From Gemmiger formicilis (GTDB taxonomy: Bacteria; Bacillota; Clostridia; Oscillospirales; Ruminococcaceae), in contig NZ_JACJJP010000002.1 in the NCBI RefSeq assembly GCF_016900095.1, forward strand, positions 1 through 64,000: 64,000 nucleotides of DNA, read 5' to 3'. The translations under genes and the position numbers were made by a program. Numbering within the stretch: position 1 is the stretch's first letter; each line of letters starts with the position of its first letter. Shown here one piece after another: positions 35,476 to 45,822 of this stretch. A model generated the notes under the pieces. That model worked only from the letters and a program-made list of their open reading frames with translations, was not told the DNA's origin and made no database searches.

Positions 35476-35972
35476 AAGTCCTGGGGCACCTGCTTCCAGC
35501 CGAAGGCACAGCGGCCGTCGGTGATGGTGATGACCCCGTAGCTGCCCAGGTCCCGCAGACTGCCCGGGTTGAACAGCGCCGGGGTGGTCAGGGTGGCGGC
35601 CCGCAGGGTCTTGTAGTGGGTGTGGCCGAAGAGCGCCACGTCGGCGCCCCGGGCTCCGGCGGCTTCCTGCAGCTGCTCAAAGCCGGATTTCACCCCGTAA
35701 TGGTGGCCGTGGGTGTAGAAAAACAGCACCCCGCCGAAGGGCGCCAGCCCTTCCGCCGGGTCCTGGGCGCCGAAATCGCAGTTGCCCCGCACCCGGTAGA
35801 TGGGGTAGGGGGGCTGCATCCGGTTTTGCAGGATGGCCTGGTCCAGGTCGTACAATCCGTCGCCCAGAAAGAACAGGGCGTCGGACTGTTCGTGGCGCAG
35901 GATCCAGCGCAGCCGGGTCAGGCGCCCGTGGGTGTCGCTGACAACCAGGATGGTCGATACGTCTTCCGCCAT
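35472..35972 (-). CDS. YfcE/MJ0936-type metallophosphoesterase
   Basis: This 166-aa calcineurin-like phosphoesterase shows the metal-binding set SDTHGR, FLGDGLYD, VRGNCDFG, THGHHYG and FGHTHYK. Relatives hydrolyse phosphodiesters in vitro; the physiological substrate is unknown. It is in the leftward operon, 44 bases after rsmI and overlapping birA. Confidence 0.9.
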   Translation of the reverse strand: MAEDVSTILVVSDTHGRLTRLRWILRHEQSDALFFLGDGLYDLDQAILQNRMQPPYPIYRVRGNCDFGAQDPAEGLAPFGGVLFFYTHGHHYGVKSGFEQLQEAAGARGADVALFGHTHYKTLRAATLTTPALFNPGSLRDLGSYGVITITDGRCAFGWKQVPQDL

Positions 35973-36016
35973 GGGGAAAACCTCTTTCTTTCAAGGATTC
36001 TCGGCGGGCAAGAGCT

Positions 36017-36853
36017 TCACTCTCCCCGCACCAGCTGCCGGTAGATCTCCCCCTTGGAATAGGGGGTACCCGCCGCGGCCTGTTTCGCCGCCGCCGAAGG
36101 CGGCATGCCGCCCTCCATCAGGGTGCGGGCCGCGGCCACGGCGTCCTCCAGGGTGGGGGTGTCCGCCGCCTCGGCGGGCGCTTCCGCCCCCGCCAGCACC
36201 AGCACATACTCCCCCCGGGGCTCGGTCTCGGCGTACAGCGCCGCCGCTTCGCCCAGGGTGGTCTTGTTGATCTCCTCGTGCAGCTTGGTCAGCTCCCGGC
36301 ACAGGGTCACCGATCGGTCCGGCCCGCAGGTTTTGATCAGGTCGTCCAGGGTGGTGCGCAGCTTGTGGGGCGCTTCATAGAGAAGGATGGTCCGGGTTTC
36401 GGCTTTCAATGCATCCAGCCGTTCCCGGCGCTCCTTTTTGGGCACCGGCAGAAAGCCCTCAAAGACAAACCGGGCGGTTTTCTGCCCGGACACCGCCAGG
36501 GCGGTGACGCAGGCCGAAGCCCCCGGCACAGGCACCACATGGATGCCCCGGGCCAGGGCCTCGGTGACGATCTGTTCCCCCGGGTCGCTGATGCAGGGCA
36601 TACCCGCATCCGAGCACAAGGCGCAGCTTTCGCCGGCCTCGATGCGCTCCAGAATGGCCGCCCCGTGGTGCAGAGCGTGTTCATAATAGCTGACCATGGG
36701 TTTCTTCAGCCCCAGATGGTTCAGCAGTTTCAGGGTCACGCGGGTGTCCTCCGCCGCCACGAAATCCGCCGCGCCGAAGGTGGCCGCCACCCGGGGCGGC
36801 ATGTCGTCCAGGTTGCCGATGGGGGTGGCCACAATGTACAGGGTCCCGGCCAT
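36017..36853 (-). CDS. rsmI: 16S rRNA (cytidine1402-2'-O)-methyltransferase
   Basis: This 278-aa SAM-dependent enzyme modifies C1402 of 16S rRNA. The tetrapyrrole-methylase fold motifs are clear: LYIVATPIGNLDDM, AAEDTRVTLKLLNHL, SDAGMPCISDPG and VVPVPGASACVTALAVSG. The start is ATG 36853, three bases after the yaaT stop; the yaaT-rsmI order is the same as in Bacillus near the origin. Confidence 0.95.
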   Translation of the reverse strand: MAGTLYIVATPIGNLDDMPPRVAATFGAADFVAAEDTRVTLKLLNHLGLKKPMVSYYEHALHHGAAILERIEAGESCALCSDAGMPCISDPGEQIVTEALARGIHVVPVPGASACVTALAVSGQKTARFVFEGFLPVPKKERRERLDALKAETRTILLYEAPHKLRTTLDDLIKTCGPDRSVTLCRELTKLHEEINKTTLGEAAALYAETEPRGEYVLVLAGAEAPAEAADTPTLEDAVAAARTLMEGGMPPSAAAKQAAAGTPYSKGEIYRQLVRGE

Positions 36854-36856
36854 GGG

Positions 36857-37696
36857 TCAGTCCTCCTTGTCCGGCTTTACCGGGACACGGCGTCCCCCGC
36901 GCAGATACTCGCACTCCGACCGCTTGTAGGTCTTGGGGGTCAGGCTCTCCACGCAGCGCACCTTCAGGGTGCCGGAGATGACATTCACCTCGGTGACGGT
37001 GCCTTCCCCGTCGGGGGTGCGCACCACGCTGCCCACCTGGGGGGTGATGCTGTTCAGATATTCGTAGCTCTTCTGCTCATAGGCCAGGCAGCACATCAGC
37101 CGCCCGCAGGCGCCGCTGATCTTGGCCGGGTTCAGGGAAAGCCCCTGCTCCTTGGCCATCTTGATGGACACGGGCTGGAAGTTCTTCAGGAACCGGCTGC
37201 AGCAGAAAGGCTGCCCGCAGACGCCCAGGCCCCCCAGCATCTTGCTTTCGTCCCGCACGCCGATCTGGCGCAGCTCGATGCGGGTGTGGAACTGGGAAGC
37301 CAGGTCCTTGACCAGCTCCCGGAAATCCACCCGGTTGTCGGCGGTGAAGTAGAAGACCAGCTTGTTGCGGTCCAGGGTGTACTCGGCGTCGATGAGCTTC
37401 ATCTGCAGCTTGTGGGCGGCGATGCGCTGCTCGCAGATGGCAAAGGCCTTGCGCTCGTCGGTGCGGTTCTGGCGCATACGGCGGATGTCCATGCCGTCGG
37501 CCATGCGCTGTACCGGCTTGATCTCCCGGGAAAAACCGGTGTCCGGCAGGTCGTGACAACCCCGGACCACCTCGCCGCATTCCACCCCGCGGGCGGTTTC
37601 CACAATGACGAAGTCGCCGGTCTCCACAACCAGGCTGCCGGGATCGAAGTAGTAGGACCGGCCGCTTTCCTTGAATTTGACAGAGATGACTTTCAT
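36857..37696 (-). CDS. yaaT: PSP1-domain protein YaaT (RicT)
   Basis: This 279-aa protein belongs to the PSP1/YaaT family, part of the Y-complex that promotes RNase Y function, competence and Spo0A phosphorylation in Bacillus. Residues CGQPFCC and CGRLMCC (with further Cys) are the conserved cluster that binds 4Fe-4S. The start is ATG 37696, 18 bases after holB. The partners YlbF and YmcA are not in the window. Confidence 0.92.
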   Translation of the reverse strand: MKVISVKFKESGRSYYFDPGSLVVETGDFVIVETARGVECGEVVRGCHDLPDTGFSREIKPVQRMADGMDIRRMRQNRTDERKAFAICEQRIAAHKLQMKLIDAEYTLDRNKLVFYFTADNRVDFRELVKDLASQFHTRIELRQIGVRDESKMLGGLGVCGQPFCCSRFLKNFQPVSIKMAKEQGLSLNPAKISGACGRLMCCLAYEQKSYEYLNSITPQVGSVVRTPDGEGTVTEVNVISGTLKVRCVESLTPKTYKRSECEYLRGGRRVPVKPDKED

Positions 37697-37714
37697 GCTT
37701 GTATTCCTTTGGTT

Positions 37715-38650
37715 TTATGGGTCTTGGGCGGTGGCCGCGGCTGCCAGCAGGGTCAGGGTCAGGCGCAGGTTGGCGTTGCCGGCCATGGCCTTCATGGCGT
37801 CCCCGGCTGCCCGGGCCAGCCGGGCGGCGGCAGGGGCCGAAAGCCCGTCGAACCCCGGGCGGCGCAAAGCGGCGCTGGCCGCAATGCGGGTCTGGGCCAG
37901 CAGGCGGGCGGCGCCTTCCTTGTCCTTCTCATACTTGGCCAGCAAAGCGGCGGCCCGGTAGGTGTCCCGCACTTCGGCCTGGCGGCACAGGTCCCGGGCG
38001 GCGGCCCGGGCGGCTTTCACCGCCGGGTCCCGCATGACGGCCAGGGCCGAACCGATGTGCCCCTCATACAAAAAGGCCAGGTCCGCCGCCTGGCGGTCGT
38101 CCAGGTCGGGCAGAGCCGCCCGCAAAGCGGCGGCGCACTCGGCTTCGGGCACCGGGGCCACGGTGTAGGCGGCGCACCGGCTGCGGATGGTGGGCAGCAC
38201 CGCCGCCGCACTGGAAGCCGTCAGCAGGAACACCACCCCTTCGGGGGGCTCCTCCATGATCTTCAGCATGGCGTTGGCCGAAGCCCCGTTCAGGTTCTGG
38301 GCACCGTAAATGAACAGCACCCGCCCCGCCGCGTCGGCGGACAGGGCGCTGTGCTGGATCTTCTCCCGGGCGTCCCGGATGCGTTCCACCTTGATCTGGC
38401 CGGACGCACCTTCCCCCCGGATGGTGATACATTCGCTGTCCTCCCCGCGCAGCACCGCCTCGGCGTGGGGGCCGCCGGCAGGGTAGAGGTAATCCGCCCC
38501 CAGGCAGCGCGCGGCAAAGCCCGCCCCGCAGCCCGGTTCCCCGATGAGCAGAATGCTGTGGGGCAGCCGGCCGGAGCGCAGCGCCGCGGCCAGATCCTGT
38601 TTCAGGGCATGGTTGCCGGCAAGGCGGTCCAGCATGCCGGTGGAGCTCAC
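37715..38650 (-). CDS. holB: DNA polymerase III delta-prime subunit
   Basis: This 311-aa clamp-loader subunit has the AAA+ fold with a degenerate P-loop (LLIGEPGCGAGFAA, lacking the Lys) which suggests it does not bind ATP productively, as known for delta-prime. NGASANAMLKIMEEPPEGVVFLLTASSAAAVLPTIRSR is the typical sensor region. It starts at GTG 38650, overlapping darA by four bases, and precedes yaaT, the conserved Firmicute order. Confidence 0.9.
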   Translation of the reverse strand: MSSTGMLDRLAGNHALKQDLAAALRSGRLPHSILLIGEPGCGAGFAARCLGADYLYPAGGPHAEAVLRGEDSECITIRGEGASGQIKVERIRDAREKIQHSALSADAAGRVLFIYGAQNLNGASANAMLKIMEEPPEGVVFLLTASSAAAVLPTIRSRCAAYTVAPVPEAECAAALRAALPDLDDRQAADLAFLYEGHIGSALAVMRDPAVKAARAAARDLCRQAEVRDTYRAAALLAKYEKDKEGAARLLAQTRIAASAALRRPGFDGLSAPAAARLARAAGDAMKAMAGNANLRLTLTLLAAAATAQDP

Positions 38651-38970
38651 AGCTTTTCGAAGCGCTCCACGTTGGTCACAAAGACGGTGGCGCCGCCTAC
38701 GGTGACCTCAATGGGCATGGCGCTCTCCATGCCCAGGCCGATGGAGGCCGCACCGGGCACGATCTCGGTGCGCTGCTTGCAGCACTTGGAGATGCAGGCG
38801 ATGCAGTCGTCCACACGCTCGTCCTCGGTGCCGATGAGCAGGGTCATGTTGCCCGCCATCAGGAAGCCGCCGGTGGTGGCCAGGCGGGTGACATAGAACT
38901 TGTTGCGCACCAGTTCGGAGCAGACTGCTTTGGAATCTTCCTTGTTGACAATGGCAGTGACGAGTTTCAT
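38647..38970 (-). CDS. darA: Cyclic-di-AMP receptor DarA (YaaQ, PII-like)
   Basis: This 107-aa protein has the PII-like signature MKLVTAIVNKEDSKAVCSELVRNKFYVTRLATTGGFLMAGNMTLLIGTEDERV. DarA/PstA binds c-di-AMP in Firmicutes; its targets are little known. GGAGGG precedes the ATG. The gene lies between the rhomboid-like gene and holB, and tmk, its usual upstream neighbour, is missing here. Confidence 0.93.
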   Translation of the reverse strand: MKLVTAIVNKEDSKAVCSELVRNKFYVTRLATTGGFLMAGNMTLLIGTEDERVDDCIACISKCCKQRTEIVPGAASIGLGMESAMPIEVTVGGATVFVTNVERFEKL

Positions 38971-39011
38971 ATAGAATCCCTCCTTACAGGATCATTCACA
39001 CAGAATCGGGT

Positions 39012-39659
39012 TTATTTCCAGCGGTTTTCCCAGTCTTTGCGGCGCTTGTAGCCCACGATGGTGTCCCGGCACCAGTTCCACAGCTCCTTGCCGAAGAAGA
39101 GCAGAAAGCCCGCCAGGCCGAACAGCAGGGTGATGCGGTTGGAAAAGCCGCTGAACAGGAAATTCAGCGCCCAGAAGGCCGCCGCGGCCCAGCCCAGCCA
39201 TTTGACCTTCACCGGCAGGAAGAAGAACAGCAGCACCCGCTGTTCCGGCCACATCCAGGCATAGGCGAAGAAGAGGCTGAGGAAGAGCCCGGACGCCGAG
39301 CCGAACCCGGTGATCAGGCAGCTGAGAATGGCCCCCAGCATGCCGGCGAGCCAGTAGACGGTAAAACGGAAATCGCCCCAGGCGCGGGTGAGGGAATTGC
39401 CCACCCACCAATAGAAGTACAGTTCCACCAAAAGCCAGAAGGGGGACGTGTACAGACCGGGCACGAAGACAAAGCTGACCAGCCGCCAGATCTGCCCGTG
39501 GAACAGCCCGGCGCGGGTGAGCAGCAGGGCCTGGAGCAGACGGCTGTTGATGAACATGATGATGACCCAGGCAATGATCTGGCCCACCAGCACACCGTTG
39601 AGCAGGTTGGGGATGCCGAACTTGCCGTAGCGGCGTTCAAGCCTGTCCAGCCAATTCAT
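39012..39659 (-). CDS. Rhomboid-like membrane protein, possibly catalytically inactive
   Basis: This 215-aa protein has about six predicted helices. The segment LLTRAGLFHGQIWRLVSFVFVPG is the L1 loop region of rhomboids, and GFGSASGLFLS resembles the catalytic GxSG motif. The His expected in the last catalytic helix (HxxGxxxG) is not seen; the corresponding stretch is NRITLLFGLAG. It could be an inactive pseudoprotease or a distant homologue. AAGGAGG precedes the ATG. It is first in the leftward operon. Confidence 0.7.
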   Translation of the reverse strand: MNWLDRLERRYGKFGIPNLLNGVLVGQIIAWVIIMFINSRLLQALLLTRAGLFHGQIWRLVSFVFVPGLYTSPFWLLVELYFYWWVGNSLTRAWGDFRFTVYWLAGMLGAILSCLITGFGSASGLFLSLFFAYAWMWPEQRVLLFFFLPVKVKWLGWAAAAFWALNFLFSGFSNRITLLFGLAGFLLFFGKELWNWCRDTIVGYKRRKDWENRWK

Positions 39660-39670
39660 GGAAACCTCCT

Positions 39671-40028
39671 TGTGGAAAACCGGGGAATTCCGCCTGGGTA
39701 GGGCGGTCGGTTTATTATGCTATTGTACCATTTCCCCGGGGCAAGTTCAACATTTGTTTGTCGAATTTATCACAGGTGGGATAGGGCCCACACAATCAAA
39801 AGTTGTAGTTTGTGGAAAACAAAGTGGTTTTCCACACTTTCCACAGGGTTTTCAACATTTTCAACGTGAAAAACCGTTATACGCGGTGGAAAACAAAGGC
39901 GGGGATTCATCATTTCGTAATATTCGGCTCCAAAAGGGGCAAGTTTTCCACAAAATCCTCCAAGTTTTCAACTTTTGGCGGAAAACACCGTGTAAAGGCT
40001 GTGCAAAACTCGGGAAAACTGTGGAAAA
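39671..40028. other. oriC: DnaA-box cluster, candidate chromosomal origin (oriC)
   Basis: Five exact TTTTCCACA boxes occur at 39671-39679, 39811-39819, 39828-39836, 39944-39952 and 40020-40028 in both orientations, with near matches at 39837, 39895 and 40000. The stretch is AT-rich against its surroundings and contains no gene, and lies between divergent promoters. The leftward holB-yaaT-rsmI genes, origin-proximal in other Firmicutes, run away from it. dnaA and dnaN are not adjacent, so a DnaA-controlled or cryptic site remains possible. Confidence 0.55.
39722..39750 (-). promoter_or_regulatory. Promoter of the rhomboid-darA-birA operon
   Basis: On the minus strand TTGAAC (39745-39750) and TACAAT (39722-39727) are spaced by 17 bases, with TG before the -10. 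A DnaA box (39671-39679) lies in the leader. Confidence 0.75.
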
Positions 40029-40063
40029 CCCATTTCCGCCCCGGAAAGTCGTGCCAGTTACCC

Positions 40064-40093
40064 TTGACTAACACCCCGGGGGCATGGTATGGT
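40064..40093 (+). promoter_or_regulatory. Promoter of mntP
   Basis: TTGACT (40064-40069) and TATGGT (40088-40093) are spaced by 18 bases, with transcription beginning about at the 5' end of the riboswitch. Confidence 0.65.
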
Positions 40094-40101
40094 ACTGCTT
40101 G

Positions 40102-40188
40102 CATAAGGGAGTAGCTGGCGCGGCGTGCCGCGTGATAGGGCCAACATACTGGGGCGACCCTGGCTTTAGATGAAACAGCGAGACTTAT
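40102..40188 (+). promoter_or_regulatory. yybP-ykoY manganese riboswitch 1 (upstream of mntP)
   Basis: The hallmarks are the GGGAGTAG segment after the 5' P1 strand (ATAAG), a central hairpin (GGCGCGGCGTGCC), and the closing CAGCGAGACTTAT. P1 is ATAAG/CTTAT. The 3' strand AGACTTATC can instead pair with GATAGGTCT (40214-40222) to make a hairpin followed by CTTTTTTTT, a terminator. Mn(II) binding should stabilise P1, prevent the terminator and switch mntP on. Confidence 0.88.
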
Positions 40189-40230
40189 CTTTTGCCTTGC
40201 ACGGCAGGGCGGGATAGGTCTCTTTTTTTT
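40181..40230 (+). terminator. Riboswitch-controlled terminator before mntP
   Basis: AGACTTATC pairs with GATAGGTCT (one G-U) around a small inner GCC...GGC hairpin and is followed by CTTTTTTTTA. It is mutually exclusive with P1 of the riboswitch. Confidence 0.75.
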
Positions 40231-40270
40231 ATCCCGCCCGCCCATCAAACAACGGGAGAGTGGTTCATCC

Positions 40271-40837
40271 ATGTCATTGGCGGATCTGTTCATCATTGCC
40301 GTGGGCCTGTCCATGGACGCCTTCGCGGTGTCCATCTGCAAGGGCCTTTCGGTGCGCAAACTGCAGCTGCGCCACGCGCTGATCTGCGGCGTGTGGTTCG
40401 GGGCGTTCCAGGCGCTCATGCCCCTGCTGGGATACTGGCTGGGGTCGGGGGTTGCCGGCATCATCGGCAGCTTCGGGCACTGGGTGGCCTTCGCCCTGCT
40501 GGCGCTCATCGGCGCCAACATGGTGCGGGAGAGCTTCGGCGACGAGGAGGAGGAAGTCACCCCCGACTTTTCCCCCAAGGCCATGCTGCCCCTGGCGGTG
40601 GCCACCTCCATCGACGCTTTGGCCGTGGGGGTCAGCTTTGCGGCCACCGGCACCGACATTGTGGCGGCAGTGAGCTTCATCGGCGTCACCACCTTCCTGC
40701 TGTCCGCCCTGGGCGTCAAGATCGGCAACCTTTTCGGCACCCGGTACAAGGCCGCGGCCGAGCGGGCCGGCGGCATCGTGCTCATCCTGATGGGGCTGAA
40801 AATCCTGCTGGAAGGACTGGGCATCCTGACCCTGTAA
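40271..40837 (+). CDS. mntP: Manganese efflux pump MntP
   Basis: This 188-aa membrane protein has six predicted helices in two repeats. Conserved metal-binding residues are in GLSMDAFAVSICKGL (helix 1) and ATSIDALAVGVSFA (helix 4). It expels Mn(II). The upstream Mn riboswitch confirms the ligand. It lies before a second riboswitch and a P-type ATPase, forming a manganese-export module. Confidence 0.95.
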   Translation: MSLADLFIIAVGLSMDAFAVSICKGLSVRKLQLRHALICGVWFGAFQALMPLLGYWLGSGVAGIIGSFGHWVAFALLALIGANMVRESFGDEEEEVTPDFSPKAMLPLAVATSIDALAVGVSFAATGTDIVAAVSFIGVTTFLLSALGVKIGNLFGTRYKAAAERAGGIVLILMGLKILLEGLGILTL

Positions 40838-40848
40838 GCAATTCCTAC

Positions 40849-40961
40849 GTTTGAGGGAGTAGTTCCGCACCCTGCGGGGTGTGCGGCGGCATCGTCACCC
40901 CGGCGTTTCGGCGCCCGGTGCCGCCTTTGAGGGTACAATCCGCAAAGAATGAGACTCATAC
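40849..40961 (+). promoter_or_regulatory. yybP-ykoY manganese riboswitch 2 (upstream of the P-type ATPase)
   Basis: It begins twelve bases after the mntP stop: GTTTGAGGGAGTAG, a GC-rich hairpin (CCGCACCC...GGGTGTGCGG), a second hairpin region, then AATGAGACTCATAC. P1 is GTTTGAG/CTCATAC with one mismatch. The 3' strand can instead form a long hairpin with GTATGGGTCT. Two separate copies in consecutive genes imply independent Mn control of each. Confidence 0.85.
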
Positions 40962-41003
40962 GCCAAAGACTTGCCAAAAGTCCTTGGTGTATGGGTCTTA
41001 TTT
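40952..41003 (+). terminator. Riboswitch-controlled terminator before the P-type ATPase
   Basis: AGACTCATAC (40952-40961) pairs with GTATGGGTCT (40989-40998), with inner GCCAA/TTGGT pairing, and is followed by TATTTATAT. It competes with P1 of riboswitch 2. Confidence 0.65.
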
Positions 41004-41069
41004 ATATATAATAGGTAGAGAGGGACGGCGGGGCCTTTTCCCCGCCCGCAATCGAAAGGAGTTCCGAGC

Positions 41070-43718
<2,649 letters not shown>

Positions 43719-43756
43719 CCCTTTTCGGGTGATCTTGTCCGCATAAATCTGCATAA

Positions 43757-43812
43757 AAAAACCACCGCCTTTTGCCGGGAGTTGTGCCCGGCGGGGGGCG
43801 GTGGTTTTGTTT
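43757..43812 (+). terminator. Terminator after the P-type ATPase
   Basis: AAAACCACCGCC...GGCGGTGGTTTTGTTTTG forms a long stem with an inner GCCGGG/CCCGGC hairpin, A-rich before and T-rich after, so it could work on both strands. Confidence 0.85.
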
Positions 43813-43829
43813 TGAATGGCGCTTCCGGA

Positions 43830-44019
43830 AGGCCTCCCCTGTGCAAGGGGGGCCGCGCAGCCGCCTCTTCCTCCAGGCCTCCCCTGTGTAAGGGGAGGTG
43901 CCGCGCAGCGGCGGAGGGGTTGTAAACCCTGCCAGATTTCCCGTTACCGGGCAATATCCTCAAGTCTCCAACCCCTCAGTCGGCCTTCCGGCCGCCAGCT
44001 CCCCTTACACAGGGGAGCC
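43830..44019. repeat. MITE-like repeat, family 1 (copies E and F)
   Basis: A truncated arm (43830-43860) precedes a full ~143-bp copy (43877-44019) with the ends GGCCTCCCCTGTGTAAGGGGAG and CTCCCCTTACACAGGGGAGCC. This is the third partial-plus-full pair in the window. Confidence 0.8.
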
Positions 44020-44056
44020 TTCAGCAGCTGCTGCCGGGCAATGGTATAAAAACCAT

Positions 44057-44128
44057 TCCTTGTTCACCGGCCCCCAGGCCGGTGAACAGGCCGTCGTAAG
44101 GTGGCCGCACACCCCGGGTCCAGGGCCG
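44057..44128. repeat. Intergenic repeat, family 2 (diverged copy)
   Basis: A hairpin TTCACCGGCCCCCAGGCCGGTGAA, then AGGCCGTC, GGTGGCCGCAC and CCGGGTCCAGGG in the same order as in 1-60 identify a shortened, diverged member of family 2. Confidence 0.6.
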
Positions 44129-44153
44129 CCCGCCGCCCTCCCAAACAAAACAA

Positions 44154-44197
44154 AAAGACCGGCCTTTTCCCCTCATACGGGAAAAAGCCGGTCCTGT
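44154..44197 (-). terminator. Terminator of the BTAD regulator gene
   Basis: GACCGGC...GCCGGTC with an inner TTTTCCC...GGGAAAA stem lies 20 bases after the stop of the minus-strand gene, with a TTTTGTTTTG tail on that strand. Confidence 0.75.
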
Positions 44198-44216
44198 TGT
44201 TTATTCTGAAAAAACC

Positions 44217-45428
44217 TCACACAATGGGATCAGGAATGCCGATGGTCACCTGCATGCGCAGGTTCTGGCTCAGTCCGCTCTTTTCGTAGCGGCTCAGCAG
44301 CCGGTCCCGCACGACCTTGTAGTCGTCGGTGTCCTTCACCGAAAGCATCAGCACATACTGGTTGCGGCTGTACCGGGCAAACACATCGCCCTTGCGCAGC
44401 ATGTTCTTGATGAGCTCTTTTACCGCCAGCATCACCCGGATCATCTCCTGCTTGGGCACTTCCAGGGGCACCAGGGTCACCAGCAGCAGGATCACGTCTT
44501 CGGAATTGCGGGTGGCGCTGCGCACCACCATGTGGTACATGTGCTTGAACACCTCATAGGGGCAGAAATACGCCCCCCGGATGGGCCGGTCGTCCCGGGT
44601 GATCTCGTCCAGATCCTTCTGGATGTGGCGGATGTCCTCCATGGGCAGGTTGGCGCCCTCGGCGGCCCAGCGGTAGATCTCCCGCACCGATTCGGGCAGG
44701 GGTTCCCCCACCTCGTCCAAAAACATGTTGGCCACCACCGGATAGTAGCTCAGCACCGCGGCCTTCATGTCCATCTTGCGCAAGGCGGTGAAATACCGCA
44801 GATACAGGTCCTCGCTCAAAGGTTCCAGCAGCAGCGCCCGGGAACACAGGTTCATGACCTCCTCTGCGCCGGTGCGGTCGCTGCCGGTCAGCAGCAGGTC
44901 GCTCAGATGCAGCACCATGCTCAGGTACCGCTGGCGCAGGGTGCTGGCCCGGGCCATCAGCCAGTACCGGTCGCTGAGGGCGGGCAGAAAATCCCCCGCA
45001 TACAAAGCCAGCGCCGCCCGGCAGCAGCGCACCACCGTTTCGGTGGGGGTGCCGGGGGTCTGCATGGCGGTTTCGTACAGTTCGTTGAACCGGTCAATGT
45101 CCAGCTCCACCGGCACATCGGGGTTCCAGGCATACTGGCGCTCCCGGGTGATGATGCAGTCCTGGCTCAGACCGGCCTTGGTCAGCAGCCGACGCAGCGA
45201 GTAGGCCGCGTTTTTCAGGGCACCGGCCGGATTTTCCACCTCATCATCGCCCCACAGTGCCTCCATGATCTGCTCATTGGACACCTGTACCCCGATATTC
45301 AGCAAAAGATACACCAGCAGTTCGATGGGCTTGTTCACGCGGCCGCCCTTTTCCACCAGGCACTGGTCCCCTACGCGGATCTGCAGCCCGCCGAACATCT
45401 TGGCCTGCAATGTCTTGGTTTCTTGCAT
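44217..45428 (-). CDS. BTAD/SARP-type transcriptional regulator
   Basis: This 403-aa protein has an OmpR-like winged helix (VNKPIELLVYLLLNIGVQVSNEQIMEALWGDDEVENPAGALKNAAYSLRRLL), a bacterial transcriptional activation domain (about 120-260, RRYLSMVLHLSDLLL-like helices) and a C-terminal ~130-aa region whose pattern (VFARYSRNQYVLML, then KVVRDRLLSRYEKS) recalls a degenerate GGDEF/cyclase fold. ATG 45428 follows AGGAGG; upstream in-frame codons lack a ribosome site. It is divergent from the LytTR-GHKL pair. Its target is unknown. Confidence 0.8.
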   Translation of the reverse strand: MQETKTLQAKMFGGLQIRVGDQCLVEKGGRVNKPIELLVYLLLNIGVQVSNEQIMEALWGDDEVENPAGALKNAAYSLRRLLTKAGLSQDCIITRERQYAWNPDVPVELDIDRFNELYETAMQTPGTPTETVVRCCRAALALYAGDFLPALSDRYWLMARASTLRQRYLSMVLHLSDLLLTGSDRTGAEEVMNLCSRALLLEPLSEDLYLRYFTALRKMDMKAAVLSYYPVVANMFLDEVGEPLPESVREIYRWAAEGANLPMEDIRHIQKDLDEITRDDRPIRGAYFCPYEVFKHMYHMVVRSATRNSEDVILLLVTLVPLEVPKQEMIRVMLAVKELIKNMLRKGDVFARYSRNQYVLMLSVKDTDDYKVVRDRLLSRYEKSGLSQNLRMQVTIGIPDPIV

Positions 45429-45741
45429 GGGAGGTTCCTCCTTGTTGAAGAGCCGGGGGATGCGGCGCCGCTGCGGCGCCGTGGATGCAGGGCCCGCAGA
45501 ACCCCCAAAGGGGTAAAAACGGGCCTGGATGATCCTCTTAATTGTAACACGCGTACAGGGGAAAAGCAAGACCCCATATCTGGCCCCCAAAGGGGTACAA
45601 AAGCCATAAAAACAACAAAAAAATGGCATGAATGTGTTCGTTTTGCCGAACACATCCGGCGGCTTGGGGCGGGCAAAACCCAAAGACTGTATGTTATAAT
45701 ATAACGGATTGTTTGGCGGGTACGGCCGCCCGGCATCCCGG

Positions 45742-45770
45742 TTGCCGCAGCGCGCATTTTGTGTTATGAT
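45742..45770 (+). promoter_or_regulatory. Promoter of the LytTR-GHKL operon
   Basis: TTGCCG (45742-45747) and TATGAT (45765-45770) have a 17-base spacer; transcription would start near 45777, before GTG 45823. A further TATAAT at 45695-45700 lacks a good -35. Confidence 0.65.
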
Positions 45771-45822
45771 TAAAGGTAAGAATCAAAGAAATTTCCAAAC
45801 CCGGCTGCAAAGGAGGAAGCCC

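Noticed and set aside
40206-40238. GGGCGGGAT/ATCCCGCCC hairpin as the mntP terminator
   Set aside because: The T-run lies in its loop rather than after it. The competing AGACTTATC/GATAGGTCT stem is followed by the T-run and fits the riboswitch logic.
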